This document shows positions 1-4,787 of a DNA stretch of 11,337 bases, piece after piece (position 1 is the stretch's first letter; the number at the start of each line of letters is the position of its first letter). The translations under genes were made by a program, and so were the position numbers. The notes beneath the pieces were generated by a model, which worked only from the letters and a program-made list of their open reading frames with translations, did not search any database and was not told where the DNA came from. The stretch comes from an uncultured bacterium (GTDB taxonomy: Bacteria > Patescibacteriota > Saccharimonadia > Saccharimonadales > Saccharimonadaceae). Where the stretch lies: NCBI GenBank assembly GCA_903889015.1, contig CAISVS010000114.1:1-11337 (forward strand). Reading direction: 5' to 3'.

Positions 1-8
1 ACACTATT

Positions 9-14
9 TATAAT
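9..14 (+). promoter_or_regulatory. -10 box of tRNA-Arg promoter
   Basis: A perfect TATAAT lies 18 nt before the first base of tRNA-Arg. It predicts a transcript with a leader of about 12 nt. That leader contains the perfect 12-bp palindrome TGCAGTACTGCA (16-27). The -35 region falls outside the window. Confidence 0.6.
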
Positions 15-32
15 ATGCAGTACTGCATTTTT

Positions 33-109
33 GGACTCGTAGCTCAGCTGGATAGAGCGTTAGCTTGCGGAGCTAAAGGTCGCAGGTTCGAATCTTGCCG
101 AGTTCACCA
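33..109 (+). tRNA. tRNA-Arg, anticodon GCG
   Basis: A complete cloverleaf is visible. The acceptor stem is GGACTCG/CGAGTTC with one G-U pair, the D stem GCTC/GAGC, the anticodon stem TTAGC/GCTAA, and the T stem GCAGG/CTTGC around the loop TTCGAAT. The discriminator is A106 and CCA (107-109) is encoded. The anticodon at 67-69 is GCG, which reads CGC and, by wobble, CGU. A20 in the D loop (A52) is a known arginine identity element. Most bacteria read these codons with tRNA-Arg(ACG), whose A34 is deaminated to inosine by TadA, so an encoded G34 is unusual. Confidence 0.95.
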
Positions 110-151
110 AAATAAAATACCCACTCTCGAGTGGGTATTTTATTTTGGTGA
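104..151 (+). terminator. Terminator-like palindrome starting in the tRNA-Arg CCA end
   Basis: Positions 104-125 pair with 130-151 in a 22-bp stem around the loop CTCG. The core is an A/T-rich arm plus TACCCACT/AGTGGGTA, ending in a T-rich strand (TATTTTATTTT). That fits an intrinsic terminator acting in either direction. The outer 6 bp are made by the tRNA's own TCACCA and a downstream TGGTGA, so hairpin formation would sequester the tRNA 3' end before processing. The core terminator role is probable. Whether the extension into CCA matters is inference. Confidence 0.7.
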
Positions 152-353
152 TGCTTCGCATGATTCGGTTCTGCGACCGCCAGCTTGCTGGCAAGTCGCA
201 GGTGAGCAGTGCAAGTCTGCACTGCGCAAGGCCGAAAGCCGGATGACGAACGTCACCGACTGAGGCGGGGTCGAGAAAAATTCGGAACGAATTTTATCGT
301 GACCGAATCTTAAGAATTTAATCAGCTTGCTGGCGATATCTTGCCGAGTTCAC
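147..353 (+). other. tRNA-adjacent hairpin element 1 (copy at tRNA-Arg)
   Basis: This non-coding segment is built from consecutive hairpins. They are 151-161 (ATGC/GCAT); 171-201 (CTGCGAC/GTCGCAG with inner GCCAG/CTGGC); 206-225 (GCAGTGCA/TGCACTGC, loop AGTC); 244-255 (TGAC/GTCA); and 269-304 (GGTC...GACC, 17 positions with two mismatches and one G-T). The left side carries an inverted, degraded copy of the tRNA 3' end: TGGTGA at 146-151 and GATTCG at 162-167. The right side ends with a direct copy of the tRNA 3' end. The 206-232 core and the 258-273 plus 299-304 module recur beside tRNA-Ser at 2131-2214. No credible protein is encoded. It could be a tiny integrated element, a structured RNA trailer or a decayed tRNA-derived unit. 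Confidence 0.65.
338..353 (+). repeat. Direct copy of the tRNA-Arg 3' end (att-like)
   Basis: ATCTTGCCGAGTTCAC here is identical over 16 bp to tRNA positions 92-107, and lies 246 bp downstream. Counting the CGAATCTT at 304-311 and ignoring the intervening 31 nt, the copy extends to 19 nt of the tRNA (89-107). Duplicated tRNA 3' ends are the classic trace of site-specific integration by tyrosine recombinases. No integrase gene lies between the copies. Confidence 0.75.
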
Positions 354-384
354 ATTCCTTTAGGGTCTAACCCTTAACAGATAC

Positions 385-450
385 AACAAGTGCAAATTTA
401 AAATATGCCCACGATAGAGCATATTCTAAAATAGATAATTACCACTTGTT
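385..450 (-). terminator. Composite hairpin ending the peptidase operon
   Basis: An outer stem AACAAGTG (385-392) pairs with CACTTGTT (443-450). It encloses an inner stem AATATGC (402-408) paired with GCATATT (419-425). On the minus strand it starts at the stop codon of the 64-residue gene, and the inner hairpin is followed by TTTTAAATTT. This reads as an intrinsic terminator, though the U-run is interrupted. Confidence 0.5.
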
Positions 451-644
451 TATTTTTCAATCGCATCAACAACACGAATAAACGACCCGCAAACAGCGCC
501 AGCAAAAGACGCAGCGACGGCGAGGGCAAGCAGTTTAATATCAGCCATAATATAACCGAGTAATGAAAATAGCCCCAATAAAACTAACCCGTGAATGAAA
601 TAGTAGTTACTTAAAAATTTTCGAAGACCAATGTGTTTTTTCAT
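450..644 (-). CDS. Small two-helix membrane protein, unknown function
   Basis: This 64-residue protein has a basic start (MKKHIGLRKF) and two hydrophobic stretches, roughly residues 15-34 and 37-57, joined by a short polar turn. It is therefore probably an integral membrane hairpin with a short charged tail. The second helix is rich in Ala and Gly. The start is supported by AAGGA eight nt upstream. It begins 12 nt after the aminopeptidase stop codon on the same strand, so the two are probably co-transcribed, and a terminator-like hairpin follows it directly. I recognise no family. The operon link to the peptidase is positional only. Confidence 0.7.
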   Translation of the reverse strand: MKKHIGLRKFLSNYYFIHGLVLLGLFSLLGYIMADIKLLALAVAASFAGAVCGSFIRVVDAIEK

Positions 645-656
645 ATCAATTCCTTG

Positions 657-1784
657 TTAGTTACTACTGTTAATCAAATTTTCTGGGTTCAGTCCAACTA
701 GCTCGGGCAAAACGAATAATCCGTCTTTGCGAATCAAAACATCGTCAAACCAGACTTCCCCGCCACCGTATTCAGGTGTTTGAATACATACCAAATCCCA
801 GTGGATGGCTGATCGGTTGCCGTTAAAAGCAGTGTCGTAAGCATTGCCAGGTGTGAAGTGAAAGCTGCCTTTGATCTTTTCATCAAACAAAGTGTCTTTC
901 ATTGGCGTATCGATATATGGATTGACACCAAACGAAAACTCGCTGATGTATCGAGCGCCTTCGTCAGTGTCTAATATTTGGTTGATTTTTTCGGTGTTAT
1001 TGGACGTTGCGTTAACGATTTTGCCATCAACAAATTCAAAATGAATATTTTCGAAAGTAAAGCCTTGTTGTATAGACGGCGTGTTGTATGTTAAATGACC
1101 ATTGATTGAATCTTTGACTGGAGCGGTGTATATTTCGCCATCAGGTATATTTTTTTCACCGCAACATTTGATCGTTGGTATATCTTTGATTGAAAAACTT
1201 AAGTCAGTGCCGGGGCCAACGATTCTAACTTTATCTGTTCTGTTCATTAACTCGCACAATGGGGTCATAGCGCTGTCCATTTTGGAGTAATCTAGGTTGC
1301 AGACATCAAAGAAGTAATTTTCAAAAGCCTCGGTGCTCATGTTTGCTTGTTGAGCTATGGCACTGTTAGGGTATTTCAAGACGCACCATTTTGTTTTTGG
1401 AATGCGTATATCCATATGGACTGGTTTATGCCAGTAAGTTTCAAATAACTGCATCTGGCTATTTGGGACATCTGATAATTCACTGACATTATCGTTGGCT
1501 CGAAGGGCAATAAAAGCGTCCATTTTGTTCATGCGGTCTGTTTCCCAACTAGCGCTCAATTGAAGCTGTTCGACAGAAGCACCTTTTAATATTGAGCGTT
1601 GCAACTGGGTATTCACTAGTTCCAAAAACGGCATTGCCCCAACTTTATAAACTTCTTCAATCAAAGCTTTAGTCAATGGCAGTGTGTCATTATTCATTTG
1701 AATCAATATCTTTTCACCCGCCTGTAAATTGGTCGAATAATGAATCAAATTTCTGGCAAGTTGTTGAACACGTGGATCTAACAT
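657..1784 (-). CDS. M29-family metallo-aminopeptidase (AmpS/PepS type)
   Basis: The 375-residue protein matches the thermophilic/M29 aminopeptidases, cytosolic enzymes with a two-metal site that release N-terminal residues from peptides. Likely metal-site residues are E217 in NIPDGEIYTAP, E282 in YISEFSFGVNP, H309 in GSFHFTPGNAYD, and H328 and D330 in SAIHWDLV. All are in the order expected for the family. The N-terminal half is the usual substrate-binding domain. At 375 residues it is somewhat shorter than the roughly 400 typical of the family. The start is firm: AGGAGG at 1790-1795 lies 5 nt before ATG, the best ribosome binding site in the window. A 64-residue membrane protein follows in the same operon. 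Its peptide substrate cannot be read from sequence. Confidence 0.93.
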   Translation of the reverse strand: MLDPRVQQLARNLIHYSTNLQAGEKILIQMNNDTLPLTKALIEEVYKVGAMPFLELVNTQLQRSILKGASVEQLQLSASWETDRMNKMDAFIALRANDNVSELSDVPNSQMQLFETYWHKPVHMDIRIPKTKWCVLKYPNSAIAQQANMSTEAFENYFFDVCNLDYSKMDSAMTPLCELMNRTDKVRIVGPGTDLSFSIKDIPTIKCCGEKNIPDGEIYTAPVKDSINGHLTYNTPSIQQGFTFENIHFEFVDGKIVNATSNNTEKINQILDTDEGARYISEFSFGVNPYIDTPMKDTLFDEKIKGSFHFTPGNAYDTAFNGNRSAIHWDLVCIQTPEYGGGEVWFDDVLIRKDGLFVLPELVGLNPENLINSSN

Positions 1785-1821
1785 AAAAACCTCCTGATTT
1801 TACGATGAAACTGATATACCA

Positions 1822-1841
1822 CCAGCATAAGTCATTGCTGG
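1822..1841. other. Hairpin in the aminopeptidase leader region
   Basis: CCAGCA and TGCTGG form a 6-bp stem with an 8-nt loop. The stem extends by two more pairs if one G is bulged. It lies between the aminopeptidase start and the AT-rich palindrome CAAATATATTTG (1876-1887). It may sit in the 5' leader of the minus-strand transcript or be an operator. No clear promoter could be assigned here, so the role is unknown. Confidence 0.35.
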
Positions 1842-1937
1842 GTGATAATCCAGTGTCAGACCCACTCGCCACTAACAAATATATTTGCTAAGATGTAATA
1901 GAAAGTAATTAGTATTTAGGATGTGGTAATTGAAATT

Positions 1938-1972
1938 CTACTACCTACTATCTACCAACTACTACCTACTAT
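1938..1972. repeat. Heptamer tandem array, TAGTAGG family (reverse orientation)
   Basis: Five in-phase heptamers are seen: CTACTAC, CTACTAT, CTACCAA, CTACTAC, CTACTAT. On the minus strand this is the TAGTAGG repeat also found at 7818-7845 and 8846-8880. The array ends three bases before the first base of tRNA-Ser, inside its expected promoter or leader. Confidence 0.85.
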
Positions 1973-1975
1973 TGT

Positions 1976-2065
1976 GGAGAGATGCAGGAGTGGTTGAACT
2001 GGCCGCTCTCGAAAAGCGGTAGGGCGGTAACGTTCTCAAGGGTTCAAATCCCTTTCTCTCCGCCA
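1976..2065 (+). tRNA. tRNA-Ser, anticodon CGA
   Basis: This is a complete class II tRNA of 90 nt including encoded CCA. The acceptor stem is GGAGAGA/TCTCTCC and the discriminator is G2062. The anticodon stem is CCGCT/AGCGG with anticodon CGA at 2010-2012, reading UCG. A long variable arm is present (AGGGCG/CGTTCT with G-U pairs), and the T arm is AAGGG-TTCAAAT-CCCTT. The long variable arm and G73 are standard serine identity features. Confidence 0.96.
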
Positions 2066-2105
2066 AATTAAATACACCCAACTGGGGTGTATTTAATTTG
2101 GCGGA
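2059..2105 (+). terminator. Terminator-like palindrome starting in the tRNA-Ser CCA end
   Basis: Positions 2059-2079 pair perfectly with 2085-2105 (21 bp) around the loop AACTG. As at tRNA-Arg, the stem starts inside the tRNA (TCCGCCA) and ends with TGGCGGA, so the outer 7 bp are made from the acceptor strand and CCA. The core ATACACCC/GGGTGTAT plus flanking A/T tracts fits an intrinsic terminator. After two more bases, GGGATTTGAACCC (2108-2120) is an exact reverse complement of the tRNA T arm (2040-2052), so the symmetry continues into the tRNA body. Confidence 0.7.
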
Positions 2106-2237
2106 ACGGGATTTGAACCCGATAGGGTGCGCAGTGCAAGTATGCACTGCGCAAGGCGATATCACAAATGAACTATGTTCATTTGACTGATTCGCGGGGT
2201 CGCCAAAAGTGACCGGATCCCTTTTTATCCGCTCAAA
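2100..2237 (+). other. tRNA-adjacent hairpin element 2 (copy at tRNA-Ser)
   Basis: This is a shorter relative of the element beside tRNA-Arg. In order it holds an inverted copy of the tRNA-Ser 3' end (TGGCGGA at 2099-2105, GGGATTTGAACCC at 2108-2120); a 10-bp hairpin GCGCAGTGCA/TGCACTGCGC with loop AGTA (2129-2152); a hairpin CAAATGAAC/GTTCATTTG (2165-2185); GACTGA..GCGGGGTCG (2185-2202); a short hairpin GGTCGC/GTGACC (2198-2214); and an imperfect direct copy of the tRNA 3' end (2217-2237, ATCCCTTT-TTA-TCCGC). Core 2131-2157 matches 206-232 at 26 of 27 positions. The single difference is in the loop. No credible protein is encoded. Confidence 0.65.
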
Positions 2238-2250
2238 CATAAATATCTGT

Positions 2251-2256
2251 TATTAT
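2251..2256 (+). promoter_or_regulatory. -10 box of the 2263 gene (leaderless)
   Basis: TATTAT is followed by exactly 6 nt and then ATG at 2263. The predicted transcription start therefore coincides with the start codon. The same TATAAT-N6-ATG spacing occurs at 3847, 7869 and 10189, which supports this start over the upstream in-frame ATG at 2209. No convincing -35 box is seen. Confidence 0.6.
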
Positions 2257-2262
2257 TTAATC

Positions 2263-3144
2263 ATGAACATTTTACTCAGAAAAAGACTAAGACACATGAG
2301 CCCGGCAACAAAAGCAGCTTTAACCTTTGTTGTATTTTGTACATTGTCGATAATATTACCAGTTAATAAATCAATTCTTGATGTGGCTAGTGTTTTAGGC
2401 GCAACATCAATCTTTTACAGTATTTTATTGGGATTTTATATATCGGCGGCAATGTCAAATTTAAGTCGGTTAAAGACTTTGACTGCCACTGAAACAGGCG
2501 CACTAATTGCGATTCATAGAATTATTGCCTTGTCTGTTCCTAACAAAAAAGACCAAGTCGAAAAAGCCATTGATAAATATCTTATAAAACGTTTTGATTA
2601 CGAAATAAACGAATACACCGAACCTACAACAGATGAGTATTTTGCTATTTTTGATGTCTTAAAGGGTGCCGAAACGGAATCGGGCGGGCAAGGTGCGGCG
2701 CTTAACTATGTCGCTGAGGCGATGTATTATGTTGCGCAAGCTAGACGTGAAATAACTATTGTCGGCGCAAGGATTCTGACGACGGCTTCATGGATGATTC
2801 TTTCAATCTTGTCTCTAATTATCGTTTTCTCATTATTTATTATGCGTGACGGATCATTTGAATCTGCCATAGTCACAACTCTACTGGCGACTTCTGCCGT
2901 TATGGCGCTATTTATACTTCAAGATGTCGATGGTAATCGTCTTGGAGAAGAAGAATTTTCGATCGGTACTTATCAAGACGTGTTTAGTGCTATAGGTAGA
3001 CTACATTATTATCCCGAGTTGTACATGGAAGCTGGTCGATTCAAGCCAACGGTTAGGAAATATCGTACGGGCGACTCGGCAAATATAAAGACCATAATCG
3101 ATAAAAAAGTACAGTTGCCGGAGCCTGAAATAGAAACTTTCTAA
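2263..3144 (+). CDS. Bestrophin-like / DUF4239-type membrane protein (tentative)
   Basis: The 293-residue protein has four probable membrane segments, around residues 18-33, 42-64, 173-193 and 200-220. They are arranged as two pairs separated by a ~100-residue soluble, mostly helical region. The C-terminal ~70 residues are soluble. This two-plus-two layout, with a conserved ...ATETGAL...IHRII... stretch just after the second helix, resembles DUF4239/bestrophin-like proteins, but the match is by eye. The start at 2263 is chosen because a TATTAT box sits 6 nt upstream. The ATG at 2209 lies inside the tRNA-Ser-adjacent element. The gene converges on the phosphatidyltransferase gene with an 18-bp gap. 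Transport or channel function is possible but not shown. Confidence 0.8.
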   Translation: MNILLRKRLRHMSPATKAALTFVVFCTLSIILPVNKSILDVASVLGATSIFYSILLGFYISAAMSNLSRLKTLTATETGALIAIHRIIALSVPNKKDQVEKAIDKYLIKRFDYEINEYTEPTTDEYFAIFDVLKGAETESGGQGAALNYVAEAMYYVAQARREITIVGARILTTASWMILSILSLIIVFSLFIMRDGSFESAIVTTLLATSAVMALFILQDVDGNRLGEEEFSIGTYQDVFSAIGRLHYYPELYMEAGRFKPTVRKYRTGDSANIKTIIDKKVQLPEPEIETF

Positions 3145-3162
3145 ATAATCGAGGATAGGTTA

Positions 3163-3801
3163 TTAAAAATGCGCCGTAATGCTGCCTTTTTTCCAGCGCC
3201 AAATTCTGACTCGCAAATTTTCCATAGCAGAAAAAAACGCAAACAGTAATGCAATAAACAGCAAATCTTGAGATATTTCAATTAACAGGTAATAACCTAT
3301 TACGATTCCCAACATAAAAAACCCAATACTAAAGCTTTGCAATATCATCTTTATCTTGCCATAAAGATTAGCGCCAATCGGACGCCCTACCATAGACGAA
3401 AAGATGACGCTTATAAAATTGGCGATTAGTTCCAAGATAATAACAATTACAAAAACTTTTATAATAAAATATCCAAAACCAATGTACAGCAGCACGGTCA
3501 TTATCAATAATTTATCGGCAATCGGGTCGATAATTTTGCCAACATCAGTAATTTGGTCTCTAGTGCGAGCCATGGCGCCGTCAATAAAATCAGTTGAAGC
3601 GGCGATGAAAAAAGTAAATAATGCCCAACCAAAAATACCCTTCATCAACAGCCAATAGACGATTGGTATCAAGATAAAACGGATGACAGTGACATGATTC
3701 GGCCTGACAGAATACGGAATAAAGCGCAAAATGTACTTGTTAATTTGTTTATCTATCGCATGTTGAACGTTAAAACCAAGTTTCAGCTTTTTTAGCTTCA
3801 T
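3163..3801 (-). CDS. pgsA: CDP-alcohol phosphatidyltransferase (PgsA-like)
   Basis: The 212-residue integral membrane enzyme carries the full family signature from residue 71: D71xxDGxxAR, then eight residues, G88, three residues, D92, three residues, D96. The aspartates bind the two metals and the CDP-linked lipid. The closest role is phosphatidylglycerophosphate synthase (CDP-diacylglycerol plus glycerol-3-phosphate), but phosphatidylinositol- or cardiolipin-type relatives share the signature. About six hydrophobic helices follow an N-terminal amphipathic basic stretch. The start is placed at 3801 (MKLKKLKLG), not the upstream in-frame ATG at 3852, because an extended -10 (TGTTATACA) lies 8 nt before it. 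The upstream ATG would also overlap the divergent HIT gene. Confidence 0.9.
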   Translation of the reverse strand: MKLKKLKLGFNVQHAIDKQINKYILRFIPYSVRPNHVTVIRFILIPIVYWLLMKGIFGWALFTFFIAASTDFIDGAMARTRDQITDVGKIIDPIADKLLIMTVLLYIGFGYFIIKVFVIVIILELIANFISVIFSSMVGRPIGANLYGKIKMILQSFSIGFFMLGIVIGYYLLIEISQDLLFIALLFAFFSAMENLRVRIWRWKKGSITAHF

Positions 3802-3809
3802 ATTATGAT

Positions 3810-3818
3810 TGTATAACA
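3810..3818 (-). promoter_or_regulatory. Extended -10 promoter of the phosphatidyltransferase gene
   Basis: The minus strand reads TGTTATACA, a TGn-TATACA extended -10, 8 nt before the start codon, giving an almost leaderless message. It shares a 45-bp intergenic space with the divergent TATAAT at 3835-3840, so the two promoters lie nearly back to back. Confidence 0.45.
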
Positions 3819-3834
3819 AATATGGTGTATCGGG

Positions 3835-3840
3835 TATAAT
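3835..3840 (+). promoter_or_regulatory. -10 box of the HIT-rlmH operon (leaderless)
   Basis: A perfect TATAAT is followed by TGACGT (6 nt) and ATG at 3847. No Shine-Dalgarno site fits between them, so initiation on a leaderless transcript is predicted. Confidence 0.65.
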
Positions 3841-3846
3841 TGACGT

Positions 3847-4245
3847 ATGCAAGAACCATCAATCTTTACTTTAATCATCAACGGACAGATTCCATCTTAC
3901 AAAATTTACGAGGACGACCGCGTCATCGCTTTTTTAACAAATCACCCATTTAGCGAGGGGCACACACTGGTTGTGCCAAAAAAGCAGATTGATCAGGTTT
4001 GGGATTTAGATGACGACGACTATGATTATTTATGGAAAACAGCTCAAAAAATTGCCCTACACCTGCGAAAAGTAATGAATGTTGCCCGAGTGGCTGTTGT
4101 TATCAAGGGGTTTGAGGTCCCACATACACATATTCACTTGGTACCAATTGGACATCAAGGTTATGTGAATCTAGATCCAATGCCCGAACCATCAGAGGCT
4201 GGTGGCGATCAATTGGCGGCCGTGGCTGAGCGTATCAAATTTTAA
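3847..4245 (+). CDS. HIT-family nucleotide hydrolase
   Basis: The 132-residue protein has the histidine-triad motif HTHIHLVP (H93, H95, H97), which places it in the HIT/Hint superfamily of cytosolic nucleotidyl hydrolases acting on AMP-linked or dinucleoside substrates. Upstream features are typical: ...GQIPSYKIYEDDRVIAFL at 13-30 and GHTLVVPKK at 38-46. Length is normal for bacterial HIT proteins. The C-terminus (residues 117-132) is polar and loosely conserved. The gene starts 6 nt after a TATAAT box and ends 2 nt before rlmH, so the two are almost certainly co-transcribed and perhaps translationally coupled. Its exact substrate cannot be inferred. Confidence 0.93.
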   Translation: MQEPSIFTLIINGQIPSYKIYEDDRVIAFLTNHPFSEGHTLVVPKKQIDQVWDLDDDDYDYLWKTAQKIALHLRKVMNVARVAVVIKGFEVPHTHIHLVPIGHQGYVNLDPMPEPSEAGGDQLAAVAERIKF

Positions 4246-4247
4246 TT

Positions 4248-4706
4248 ATGTCAATTCGAGTTATTGCCGTCGGCAAAAAACATGAATCATGGGTGGCTGA
4301 AGGAATTCAGCGTTATGTTGAGCGTTTAAAACGGCCATTTGTTGTTGAATGGGTACTTTTACCACATTCGTTGCTGCCTAACGACAGAGCGCGTCAGGAA
4401 GAGTCACAGCGTATACTTTCGCGCCTTAATACTAATGATTATGTTATCTTGTTGGATGAGCGCGGCAAAATCATCGATTCCCCTGACTTGTCTAGACTAT
4501 TATTAGCGCCATTAGAGATGTCCAAGGACGTCGTAATTATCATCGGTGGCGCATATGGAGTGGATGACACAGTACGTCAGCAGGCTAATTTTATTTGGTC
4601 ATTGTCGCATTTGGTTTTTCCGCATCAGTTAGTGCGATTAATTTTGGCTGAACAGATATATCGCGCCGCTGAAATTGCTGGCGGTCGACCATACCATCAT
4701 CAATAA
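4248..4706 (+). CDS. rlmH: 23S rRNA pseudouridine-1915 N3-methyltransferase RlmH
   Basis: The 152-residue protein is a full-length SPOUT-class methyltransferase of the RlmH/YbeA family. These enzymes methylate pseudouridine 1915 in helix 69 of 23S rRNA on assembled 70S ribosomes, using S-adenosylmethionine. Visible motifs are the N-terminal IRVIAVGK, LLDERGK (68-74), the knot loop IIGGAYGVDD (98-107), LVFPHQLVRLILAEQIYRA (122-140), and the C-terminal PYHHQ. The last is a slight variant of the common PYHRE-like end. It begins 2 nt after the HIT gene's stop codon with no Shine-Dalgarno, so translation probably depends on coupling. Confidence 0.96.
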   Translation: MSIRVIAVGKKHESWVAEGIQRYVERLKRPFVVEWVLLPHSLLPNDRARQEESQRILSRLNTNDYVILLDERGKIIDSPDLSRLLLAPLEMSKDVVIIIGGAYGVDDTVRQQANFIWSLSHLVFPHQLVRLILAEQIYRAAEIAGGRPYHHQ

Positions 4707-4718
4707 TACGACCTATAC

Positions 4719-4747
4719 TTGACACAAAACAAAGCTTATGCTACGAT
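4719..4747 (+). promoter_or_regulatory. Canonical -35/-10 promoter before the 4788 gene
   Basis: TTGACA (4719-4724), a 17-nt spacer and TACGAT (4742-4747) form the most canonical sigma70-type promoter in the window. It predicts a start near 4754 and an A-rich leader of about 33 nt before ATG 4788. It points to real transcription of the short gene downstream. Confidence 0.65.
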
Positions 4748-4787
4748 AAGTTTGTATTATAAATAAAACAAAAAAGTAAAAACCAAT

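Noticed and set aside
15..263. An 82-codon open frame covering tRNA-Arg and its trailer
   Set aside because: It translates the tRNA and hairpin sequence itself, a common artefact. There is no ribosome binding site and no protein-like conservation pattern.
2099..2214. A second tRNA or tmRNA-like gene on the minus strand, suggested by its T arm and TCCGCCA end
   Set aside because: Only the T arm and about four acceptor pairs can be formed. No D arm or anticodon arm fits, so it is treated as an inverted copy of the tRNA-Ser 3' end.
1962..2240. A 92-codon minus-strand frame across tRNA-Ser and its element
   Set aside because: The C-terminal half is the familiar antisense translation of a tRNA-Ser gene. 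The rest is the palindrome and hairpin element.
3404..3658. An open frame antisense to the phosphatidyltransferase gene
   Set aside because: It is a shadow of a gene with a complete catalytic signature, with no promoter or ribosome binding site of its own. Similar antisense frames inside valS and the aminopeptidase were dropped for the same reason.
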